A stretch of 6,726 bases of DNA from Lachnospiraceae bacterium (GTDB taxonomy: Bacteria > Bacillota > Clostridia > Lachnospirales > Lachnospiraceae), in the NCBI GenBank assembly GCA_024691145.1, contig JAILNW010000447.1, positions 1 through 6,726 on the forward strand, given 5' to 3'. Below are positions 1-6,314 of this stretch, piece by piece (the stretch's first letter is position 1; each line of letters begins with the position of its first letter). The translations under genes and the position numbers were made by a program. The notes beneath the pieces were generated by a model, which was given only the letters and a program-made list of their open reading frames with translations, was not told the origin of the DNA and did not search any database.

Positions 1-1
1 A

Positions 2-1387
2 TATTCAAAGAAAGCTGTTAATGTAGCAAGTATTTCTTATTATGGACTTTATGCCCTGCAGCACAGAGGACAGGAAAGCTGTGGAATTGTTGTTTGTGAA
101 GATGGAATGTTCTATTCTCATAAGGATATGGGACTAGTTAATGATGTATTTGATGATTTGACAATGAAGAGTTTTCCAGAGGCTTCTATGGCAGTAGGCC
201 ATGTAAGATATGGAACAACAGGTGGTACAAACAGAACTAACTGCCAGCCTATTGTTGTTAATCATCAGAAGGGAAAGATGGCTGTTGCTCATAATGGAAA
301 CATAAGTAATGCTTATGAACTTAGAAATGAGCTTGAATTATCCGGAGGCATTTTTCATACTACCAGTGATACTGAGATTATTGCTTATATTATAACAAGG
401 GAGAGACTTGTTAATACTTCAATAGAGAATGCTGTATTAGAAGCTATGAATGTACTTGACGGAGCATACTCCCTTGTAATTATGTCTGCAACTAAGCTTA
501 TTGCCGCAAGGGATCCTAGAGGATTCAGACCATTATGTTATGGGGAAAGAAGTGATGGTACTTATATTGTTGCTTCAGAGTCATGCGCCTTAGATGCGGT
601 TGGTGCAAAGTTTGTAAGGGATATACTTCCTGGAGAAGTAGTTGTATTTGATGATAATGGAATTACTTCTTATACCAAGCATTGTAATACAAAGGAAAAG
701 AAAACATGTATATTTGAATATATTTATTTTGCAAGACCTGATTCTGTTATTGACAATGTGTCAGTGCATACTGCAAGACAGAAAGCCGGTATAATTTTAG
801 CAAGAAAGGATCATATTAAAGCGGACGTTGTTGTTGGTGTTCCAGACTCAGGCCTTGATGCAGCACTTGGATATTCTAAAGAATCAAAGATACCTTACGG
901 TATAGGATTTATTAAGAATAAATACATAGGCAGAACATTTATAGCACCTAAGCAGGAAGAACGAATTGATAAAGTAAGAATTAAACTTAATCCTGTAAAG
1001 GAAACTGTAGAAGGAAAGGTTGTTGTGCTTGTTGATGATTCCATCGTAAGAGGTACAACTTCAAGCCAGATAGTTAAACTTTTAAGGGATGCAGGGGCAA
1101 AGGAGATTCATGTAAGAATTTCTGCCTCACAATTTGTTAATCCTTGTTACTATGGAACCGATATAGATTCAAGAGAGAATCTTATTTCATGTCATCACAG
1201 TGTAAGTGAGATTGCTGAGATTATTGGTGCTGACAGCTTAATGTTCTTGGAAAATGACGAGTTATGTGAATTAATTGATAATAATAATTATTGTGCTGCA
1301 TGCTTTGATGGAAAGTATCCTACAGCTATACCAAATACTAAGAAAAACAGATTTGAAATGCCACTTTCCAAAAGACAGGACAAGTAA
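2..1387 (+). CDS. purF: Amidophosphoribosyltransferase (glutamine PRPP amidotransferase), 5'-truncated by the window edge
   Basis: PurF makes 5-phosphoribosylamine from PRPP and glutamine, the first committed step of cytosolic purine synthesis. The reading frame is open from base 2, and 461 residues are visible. Compared with family members, roughly the first 15 residues are missing, including any propeptide and the N-terminal nucleophile Cys of the Ntn glutaminase. Seen in order: ALQHRGQES (53-79), HVRYGTTGG, AHNGN and TSDTE of the glutaminase half, RDPRGFRPL, then GVPDSG and the PRPP loop VVLVDDSIVRGTT (1022-1060) of the phosphoribosyltransferase half. Four cysteines, at 707 (TCIFEYIYF), 1145 (NPCYYG), 1292 and 1301 (YCAACFDGKYPT), match the [4Fe-4S] ligands of the Bacillus-type enzyme, so this should be the iron-sulfur, oxygen-sensitive class. 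The methionine at 107 is internal, not the start. It ends in TAA 16 nt before carA, suggesting co-transcription. Identity is secure. Confidence 0.97.
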   Translation, partial: YSKKAVNVASISYYGLYALQHRGQESCGIVVCEDGMFYSHKDMGLVNDVFDDLTMKSFPEASMAVGHVRYGTTGGTNRTNCQPIVVNHQKGKMAVAHNGNISNAYELRNELELSGGIFHTTSDTEIIAYIITRERLVNTSIENAVLEAMNVLDGAYSLVIMSATKLIAARDPRGFRPLCYGERSDGTYIVASESCALDAVGAKFVRDILPGEVVVFDDNGITSYTKHCNTKEKKTCIFEYIYFARPDSVIDNVSVHTARQKAGIILARKDHIKADVVVGVPDSGLDAALGYSKESKIPYGIGFIKNKYIGRTFIAPKQEERIDKVRIKLNPVKETVEGKVVVLVDDSIVRGTTSSQIVKLLRDAGAKEIHVRISASQFVNPCYYGTDIDSRENLISCHHSVSEIAEIIGADSLMFLENDELCELIDNNNYCAACFDGKYPTAIPNTKKNRFEMPLSKRQDK

Positions 1388-1388
1388 G

Positions 1389-1395
1389 AAAGGAG
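1389..1395 (+). promoter_or_regulatory. Ribosome binding site of carA
   Basis: AAAGGAG lies right after the purF stop codon and 8 nt before the GTG at 1404. It decides the carA start: the frame is also open upstream from an ATG at 1275, but that ATG is deep inside purF, has no such site, and would add 43 residues that do not resemble CarA. Confidence 0.85.
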
Positions 1396-1403
1396 CCTTT
1401 AAG

Positions 1404-2498
1404 GTGAAAACATTTGATAGGAAGATAATACTTGAGTATGGTACAGAGTATTATGGATATGGTTTCGGAAGTTATAAGGATTGTGTATGTGAACTTGTTT
1501 TTAATACTTCTATGGCAGGATATCAGGAGATTATTTCTGACCCTTCATATACTGACCAGGCGGTTGTTATGACATATCCTTTAATAGGTAACTATGGTAT
1601 TACAGATGGTGATTATGAAAGCAAGAATATTACTTTAGGAGGACTCATCGTAAAGGATTATAATGATATGCCTTCTAACTTCAGATATACAAAGACTTTG
1701 TCTGAATTACTTGAAGAATATGATGTTCCAGGTATATACGGAGTTGATACAAGAAAGATTACAAGAAGCATCAGGGATAATGGTTCAGCAAGAGTTCTTA
1801 TTACAGGTGTTGATACAACATTAGAAGAGGGACTTGAGATTATTAAGAATACTCCAGTGCCTCATGATGCTGTAAGCAGAGTAAGCTGCAAGAAGAGATG
1901 GTACTCAAGAACATCTAATCATAAATATAATATTGTAGCTATTGACTGTGGCATAAAACTTAACATAATCAGAAGCCTTAATGAGATAGGCTGTAATGTA
2001 ACTATTGTTCCTTGTACAGTAAGTGCAGAGGATATTGAGTTTATGAAACCTGATGGTGTATTTTTATCAAATGGACCTGGTGATCCAGAGGATGTTGAGC
2101 ATGTAATTGGTGTAATAAGAGAATTAAAGGGCAAGTATCCTATATTCGGTATATGTCTTGGACACCAGATGATAGCTCTTGCTTATGGAGCAAAGACTTA
2201 TAAGCTTAAGTTTGGTCACAGAGGTGGTAATCATCCTGTAAAGAATCTGGAAACAGGAAAGATTGAGATTACTTCACAGAATCACAGTTATGCTGTTGAT
2301 GTTAAGAGTGTTGAAGATACAAAACTTGAGATAACGCATATTAATCTTCTGGATAATACTGTTGAGGGACTTTCTTGCAAGGAAGATAAGGTATTTTCTG
2401 TACAGTATCATCCTGAAAGTGCACCTGGTCCTCAGGACAGCAAGTATTTATTTGATAAATTTTTGAAAAATATAGAGGAGGCGAAGAAGAATGCCTAA
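1404..2498 (+). CDS. carA: Carbamoyl-phosphate synthase small (glutaminase) subunit
   Basis: CarA hydrolyses glutamine and passes ammonia through a tunnel to CarB, feeding carbamoyl phosphate to pyrimidine and arginine synthesis in the cytosol. The GTG start at 1404 gives 364 residues, within the usual range of about 350-380. Seen: the N-terminal CarA-specific domain with VFNTSMAGYQEI and YPLIGNYG, then a class I glutamine amidotransferase domain from about residue 170. That domain carries FLSNGPGDPE, the nucleophile elbow GICLGHQ (Cys251), SQNHSYAV, and QYHPES (His336, Glu338) completing the Cys-His-Glu triad. The 85-residue Cys-to-His spacing agrees with the E. coli enzyme (Cys269, His353). 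No catalytic residue is missing. The gene follows purF by 16 nt and overlaps carB by 8 nt, which supports translational coupling of the two subunits. In this family the small subunit is called pyrAA when dedicated to pyrimidines; the sequence does not show whether a second, arginine-specific copy exists. Confidence 0.97.
   Translation: MKTFDRKIILEYGTEYYGYGFGSYKDCVCELVFNTSMAGYQEIISDPSYTDQAVVMTYPLIGNYGITDGDYESKNITLGGLIVKDYNDMPSNFRYTKTLSELLEEYDVPGIYGVDTRKITRSIRDNGSARVLITGVDTTLEEGLEIIKNTPVPHDAVSRVSCKKRWYSRTSNHKYNIVAIDCGIKLNIIRSLNEIGCNVTIVPCTVSAEDIEFMKPDGVFLSNGPGDPEDVEHVIGVIRELKGKYPIFGICLGHQMIALAYGAKTYKLKFGHRGGNHPVKNLETGKIEITSQNHSYAVDVKSVEDTKLEITHINLLDNTVEGLSCKEDKVFSVQYHPESAPGPQDSKYLFDKFLKNIEEAKKNA
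2476..2481 (+). promoter_or_regulatory. Ribosome binding site of carB
   Basis: AGGAGG lies inside the last codons of carA, 9 nt before the ATG at 2491. It is a full Shine-Dalgarno core, so carB can be loaded independently as well as by coupling to carA termination at 2498. Confidence 0.85.
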
Positions 2499-5400
2499 GA
2501 GAACGGACATAAAAAAGGTTTTGGTTATTGGTTCAGGTCCTATAGTTATTGGACAGGCTGCAGAGTTTGATTATGCCGGTACACAGGCATGTCTTGCTTT
2601 AAAGGAAGAGGGTTATGAAGTTATTCTTGCTAACTCTAATCCGGCAACTATTATGACTGATACATCTGTTGCAGATAAGGTTTACATGGAGCCTCTTACT
2701 CTTGAATATGTTGCACGTATTTGCAGATATGAAAGACCTGATGCTATTGTTCCTGGTATTGGAGGACAGACAGGCCTTAATCTTGCCATGCAGTTAGCTA
2801 AGAAGGGCGTTCTTAAGGAATGCGAGATTGAGCTTCTTGGTACAGAAGCAAAAAGTATAGAGTGTGCAGAAGACAGAGAACTTTTTAAGGAACTCTGTGA
2901 GAAGATTGGAGAGCCAGTTGTTCCTTCAGAGATTACATATAGCATAGAAGAAGCTCTTAGTGCAGCTGAGAAGATAGGTTATCCTGTTATTCTTCGTCCT
3001 GCATTTACACTTGGAGGAACTGGTGGCGGATTTGCCAATAACGAAGAAGAACTTAAGGATATGATGAAGAATGCCCTTGCTCTTTCTCCTGTTCATCAGG
3101 TTCTTATAGAGAAGAGCATTAAGGGATATAAAGAGATAGAATACGAAGTAATGCGTGATGCCAATGATACAGCTATTACTATATGTAATATGGAGAATCT
3201 TGATCCTGTTGGTATTCATACAGGTGATTCTATAGTTGTTGCACCTAGCCAGACTCTTACTAATAAAGAGTATCATATGCTTCGTGACAGTGCCTTAAAG
3301 ATAATAAGAGCCCTTGATGTTAAAGGAGGCTGTAATGTGCAGTTTGCACTTGATCCACAGTCATTTAGGTATTATGTAATAGAAGTTAACCCTCGTGTTT
3401 CACGTTCTTCAGCACTTGCGTCTAAGGCAAGCGGATATCCGATTGCAAGGGTTTCAGCTAAGATTGCTGTTGGCATGAACTTAGACGAGATACAGTTAGC
3501 TAATACTCCTGCCTGCTTTGAGCCTTCCCTTGACTATGTTGTAACTAAGATGCCAAGATTCCCATTTGACAAGTTTACAACAGCTTCTAATGTACTTTCT
3601 ACTCAGATGAAGGCAACTGGTGAGGTTATGAGTGTTGGCCGTACTATGGAGGAGAGTCTTCTTAAGGCTATCCGTTCTCTTGAGGATGGCAAGAATCATA
3701 TTCATCTCGAGAAGTTTGACAGAAGCCACATGTCTACAGATGAATTGTTAAAATATATTGAAGATGGTACAGATGACCGTCTGTATGCCATTGCACAGCT
3801 TATGTGGATGGGTGTTGACCATTCACGTATATGCAATATTACTCAGATTGATATGTTCTTCTTAGACAAGATTAAGAAGATAGTTGATTTTGAGAAGGAA
3901 CTTGAAAATAATCATAATGACCTTTCTTACCTTAAGGAAGCCAAGAAAATGGGCTTTTCTGATGCATATATTGCTGAATTATGGGATATGTCAGAGGATG
4001 AGGTTTATGAATTAAGAAAGAAAGAGAATATTTTCCCTGTTTATAAGATGATTGATACATGTGCAAGTGAGTTTGACAGTTATGTTCCTTACTTCTATTC
4101 AACTTATGAGGATGAGAATGAGTCAATTGTTTCAGACAGAAAGAAGATTATAGTTCTTGGTTCTGGTCCTATAAGAATCGGACAGGGTGTTGAGTTTGAT
4201 TATTCAACTGTTCATGCAGTAAGAACAATAAGAGAAGCAGGGTTTGAGGCTATAGTTATTAATAATAACCCTGAAACAGTTTCTACTGACTATACAACTG
4301 CTGACAAGCTTTATTTTGAACCTCTTACAGTTGAGGATGTTATGAATATAATTGAGCTTGAAAAGCCTTATGGTGTTATTGCAACACTTGGAGGACAGAC
4401 TGCTGTTAACTTGGCCGAGCCTCTTACTAAGAGAGGTGTAAGAATTGTTGGTACTGACAGTGCTGCAATTGATAAGGCTGAGGACAGAGATGAGTTTGAG
4501 AAGGTTATTAATGCTCTTAATATTCCTCATCCTGTTGCTAAGGCTGTTACTGATATTGAAAGTGGTGTTAAGGCTGCAAGTGAGATTGGCTATCCAGTGC
4601 TTGTAAGACCAAGTTTCGTACTTGGTGGACGTGCCATGGAAATCGTAGCTAATGAGTCAATGCTTAGACATTATCTTAAGACAGCTGTTGAGGTTGATGT
4701 TGACAAGCCTGTTCTTGTTGACAGATATATTGTTGGTAAAGAGGTTGAGGTTGATGCTATCTGTGATGGCAAGGAGGTATTTATTCCAGGTATTATGGAA
4801 CTTGTAGAGAGAACAGGTGTTCACTCTGGAGACAGTACAAGTGTTTATCCTCCTTATAGCATTTCTCAGAAGGTTAAGAATACAATTGCTGATTATACTA
4901 CAAAGCTTGGTCTTGGCATCGGTATAGTTGGTTTGTTTAATATCCAGTTTATCGTTGATAAGCATGATAATGTTTACATTATAGAGGTTAATCCTAGAGC
5001 TTCAAGAAGTGTTCCTTTCCTTTCTAAGTCTACTGGATTTAATCTTGTTAATATTGCTACAAAGGTTATGCTTGGGGAATCTCTTGAAAAGCAGGGAATT
5101 GAGGAGATGCTTCCTGCTGAGAAGAAGAGATGGTATGTTAAGGCTCCTGCATTCTCATTTGCAAAGCTTAATGGTATGGATGCATATCTTTCGCCAGAAA
5201 TGAAGTCTACTGGTGAGGCTATAGGTTATGATGACAGACTTAACAGAGCTTTATATAAGGCTTTACAGGCTTCTGGTGTTAAGATGAAGGTTTATGGTAC
5301 TGTTGTTGTTACTTTGGCTGATGAGGATAAGGAAGAGGCTTTATCTCTTGTAAGAAGATTTTATGAGCTTGGATTTAATATTGAGGCTACTGTTGGTACA

Positions 5401-5676
5401 GGAACTTACCTTAAGGAGCATGGCATAAAGACTCGTGTTCGTGGCAAGGTCAGTGAGGGCAGTGACGAGATTCTTAAGTCTATAAGAGCAGGTTATGTAA
5501 GTTACATAATCAACACAAGAGCAGTTCTTTCTGGTGTTCATTATGAGGATGGTGTTGCCATAAGACGTGAGGCAGTACAGAACGGTATTACGATGTTTAC
5601 ATCACTTGATACAGTAAGAATCGTACTTGACGTACTTGAGGAGATAACACCTGCTATATCTACAATTGATGCGTAA
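2491..5676 (+). CDS. carB: Carbamoyl-phosphate synthase large subunit
   Basis: CarB uses two ATP, bicarbonate and the ammonia from CarA to make carbamoyl phosphate. At 1061 residues it is complete (E. coli 1073). It shows the family's internal duplication. The carboxyphosphate half (about 1-400) opens with VLVIGSGPIVIGQAAEFDY and has RPAFTLGGTGGG (Arg169) and IEVNPRVSRSS (Glu298, Asn300). An oligomerisation region follows. The carbamoyl-phosphate half (from about 551) repeats the pattern with IIVLGSGPIRIGQ, RPSFVLGGRAMEIV (Arg706) and IEVNPRASRSVPF. An MGS-like allosteric domain covers about 935-1061. With a constant offset of 7 from E. coli numbering, the effector-pocket residues Lys947, Thr967, Thr970, Lys986 and Asn1008 are kept, while E. 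coli Thr1017 is Arg1010. Nucleotide control (UMP, IMP or PRPP) is therefore likely, but its exact specificity cannot be read here. Arginine codon choice differs between the two halves. It is the last gene before the terminator at 5705. Confidence 0.98.
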   Translation: MPKRTDIKKVLVIGSGPIVIGQAAEFDYAGTQACLALKEEGYEVILANSNPATIMTDTSVADKVYMEPLTLEYVARICRYERPDAIVPGIGGQTGLNLAMQLAKKGVLKECEIELLGTEAKSIECAEDRELFKELCEKIGEPVVPSEITYSIEEALSAAEKIGYPVILRPAFTLGGTGGGFANNEEELKDMMKNALALSPVHQVLIEKSIKGYKEIEYEVMRDANDTAITICNMENLDPVGIHTGDSIVVAPSQTLTNKEYHMLRDSALKIIRALDVKGGCNVQFALDPQSFRYYVIEVNPRVSRSSALASKASGYPIARVSAKIAVGMNLDEIQLANTPACFEPSLDYVVTKMPRFPFDKFTTASNVLSTQMKATGEVMSVGRTMEESLLKAIRSLEDGKNHIHLEKFDRSHMSTDELLKYIEDGTDDRLYAIAQLMWMGVDHSRICNITQIDMFFLDKIKKIVDFEKELENNHNDLSYLKEAKKMGFSDAYIAELWDMSEDEVYELRKKENIFPVYKMIDTCASEFDSYVPYFYSTYEDENESIVSDRKKIIVLGSGPIRIGQGVEFDYSTVHAVRTIREAGFEAIVINNNPETVSTDYTTADKLYFEPLTVEDVMNIIELEKPYGVIATLGGQTAVNLAEPLTKRGVRIVGTDSAAIDKAEDRDEFEKVINALNIPHPVAKAVTDIESGVKAASEIGYPVLVRPSFVLGGRAMEIVANESMLRHYLKTAVEVDVDKPVLVDRYIVGKEVEVDAICDGKEVFIPGIMELVERTGVHSGDSTSVYPPYSISQKVKNTIADYTTKLGLGIGIVGLFNIQFIVDKHDNVYIIEVNPRASRSVPFLSKSTGFNLVNIATKVMLGESLEKQGIEEMLPAEKKRWYVKAPAFSFAKLNGMDAYLSPEMKSTGEAIGYDDRLNRALYKALQASGVKMKVYGTVVVTLADEDKEEALSLVRRFYELGFNIEATVGTGTYLKEHGIKTRVRGKVSEGSDEILKSIRAGYVSYIINTRAVLSGVHYEDGVAIRREAVQNGITMFTSLDTVRIVLDVLEEITPAISTIDA

Positions 5677-5704
5677 ATTTTGATTGAAATAATATATAAG
5701 TTTT

Positions 5705-5750
5705 AACTGGTGTGTTGGAGCAGGGCTTCAAGCACCAGTTTTTTCTTTTT
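5705..5750 (+). terminator. Rho-independent terminator of the purF-carAB transcript
   Basis: AACTGGTG (5705-5712) pairs perfectly with CACCAGTT (5733-5740). After a small internal loop, TTGGAGC (5715-5721) pairs with GCTTCAA (5725-5731) through one G-U, leaving a 3-nt loop. Six T, a C and five T follow (5739-5750). It begins 28 nt after the carB stop. The T-tract is on the + side only, so it should stop rightward transcription and shield the downstream IS from readthrough. The bases at 5677-5704 show nothing else. Confidence 0.93.
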
Positions 5751-5782
5751 ATCCTTGACAGGAGTTAAGTATATTGATGATA

Positions 5783-5824
5783 AGCCACCGCACACTCGTG
5801 ACTTTAGTCGTGAGTTAGGTGGCT
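5783..5824 (+). repeat. Subterminal left-end hairpin of the IS (probable TnpA binding site)
   Basis: The outer stem AGCCACC (5783-5789) pairs with GGTGGCT (5818-5824). After an internal loop (GCAC versus TA), ACTCGTGACT (5794-5803) pairs with AGTCGTGAGT (5806-5815), including adjacent G-T and T-G pairs, and the apex is TTTA. IS200/IS605 transposases bind such subterminal hairpins as single-stranded DNA and cut a few to about 20 nt to the 5' side. The position just left of the tnpA promoter fits the left end. It is not a good terminator, because no T-tract follows. Confidence 0.82.
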
Positions 5825-5828
5825 CTTA

Positions 5829-5857
5829 TTGACAACTGTATCTGCATATGGTATAAT
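5829..5857 (+). promoter_or_regulatory. Consensus sigma-A promoter of tnpA (extended -10)
   Basis: TTGACA (5829-5834) and TATAAT (5852-5857) are separated by exactly 17 nt. TG at 5849-5850 adds an extended -10 (TGGTATAAT). Every core position is consensus. Transcription should start near 5863-5866, which is the ATG of tnpA itself. The -35 starts only 4 nt after the hairpin ends, so transposase bound there could interfere with polymerase (inference). Confidence 0.85.
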
Positions 5858-5863
5858 CATAAA

Positions 5864-6298
5864 ATGAATATAAAACAGTATTATAATATACCTAAAGATG
5901 TAACACATGGTAGAGGATATGTATATTCATTACAGTATCATATCGTATGGGTTACAAAATATAGAAAACCCATATTCATAGGTGATATTGAAACAGATGT
6001 TAAAGAGTATTTGTTCATAACACTTAAATCTTTAGATATGAAAGTTCTTGCAATGGAGATAATGCCTGACCATATACATCTACTTGTAGACTGTAAGCCA
6101 CAACTTAGGCTTTCAGATGCAATAAAGATTCTAAAAGGGAATACAGCCAGATGGTTATTTTTAAAACATCCTGAAATCAAGAAAAAATTATGGGGTGGTC
6201 ATCTATGGAATCCATCATATTTTGTGGCTACTGTCAGTGACAGGACGCTTGAGCAGATTGAGAAGTATATAAATAACCAAAAACAAGATAATCTATAG
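5864..6298 (+). CDS. tnpA: IS200/IS605-family Y1 (HUH) transposase TnpA
   Basis: TnpA is the small single-strand DNA transposase that excises and inserts the element by tyrosine-mediated cleavage. The ATG start at 5864 gives 144 residues, normal for the family (about 130-155). Seen: the first conserved strand SLQYHIVWVTKYRK, the HUH motif in MPDHIHLLVD (His70, Ile71, His72), and the catalytic tyrosine in NPSYFVATVSD (Tyr119), so the active site looks intact. A GTG at 5819 would add 15 residues, but it lies inside the left-end hairpin and upstream of the promoter, so it is unlikely. No Shine-Dalgarno sequence precedes 5864, and the predicted transcript begins at or next to the ATG. This suggests leaderless, probably weak, translation. 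tnpB follows after 16 nt in the same direction. Confidence 0.93.
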   Translation: MNIKQYYNIPKDVTHGRGYVYSLQYHIVWVTKYRKPIFIGDIETDVKEYLFITLKSLDMKVLAMEIMPDHIHLLVDCKPQLRLSDAIKILKGNTARWLFLKHPEIKKKLWGGHLWNPSYFVATVSDRTLEQIEKYINNQKQDNL

Positions 6299-6299
6299 G

Positions 6300-6305
6300 A
6301 AGGAG
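6300..6305 (+). promoter_or_regulatory. Ribosome binding site of tnpB
   Basis: AAGGAG starts two bases after the tnpA stop (TAG 6296-6298) and lies 9 nt before the ATG at 6315. It fixes the tnpB start and is much stronger than anything in front of tnpA. Confidence 0.85.
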
Positions 6306-6314
6306 AACTACGAT

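Noticed and set aside
1277..1291. Run of ATA/AAT triplets near the purF 3' end as a microsatellite
   Set aside because: It encodes a short Asp-Asn-Asn-Asn linker before the Fe-S cysteines, is only about 15 nt long, and is normal for AT-rich codon use.
1275..1403. Upstream extension of carA to an ATG at 1275
   Set aside because: It overlaps the end of purF, lacks a ribosome site and adds non-homologous residues. GTG 1404 has AAAGGAG at 8 nt.
1388..1403. Regulatory site (PyrR attenuator or riboswitch) between purF and carA
   Set aside because: The gap is 16 nt and fully used by the ribosome site and spacer.
1919..5541. Open frames on the - strand across carA and carB, and a short + strand frame at 5009-5203
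   Set aside because: They are out-of-frame shadows of well-supported genes, with low-complexity or biased composition and no recognisable domains.
5774..5778. TTGAT, the ISDra2 target pentamer, as the IS insertion site
   Set aside because: Only 4 nt separate it from the hairpin foot, which seems too close for the cleavage geometry of this family. Kept only as an alternative.
5755..5783. TTGACA at 5755-5760 as a second promoter -35
   Set aside because: At 17 nt spacing the -10 would be TGATAA, a poor match, and no gene starts suitably downstream. It more likely matters, if at all, as part of an insertion target.
5783..5824. Hairpin as a small RNA gene, CRISPR repeat or terminator
   Set aside because: It is a single copy, has no T-tract and has no promoter of its own. 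Its position and form fit an IS200/IS605 left end.
5819..5863. GTG start for tnpA at 5819
   Set aside because: It lies inside the left-end hairpin and upstream of the consensus promoter, has no ribosome site, and the added residues are not family-like.
5882..5887. A second TATAAT inside tnpA
   Set aside because: The position 17 nt upstream reads ATAAAA, which is not a -35, and the site is inside an AT-rich coding stretch.
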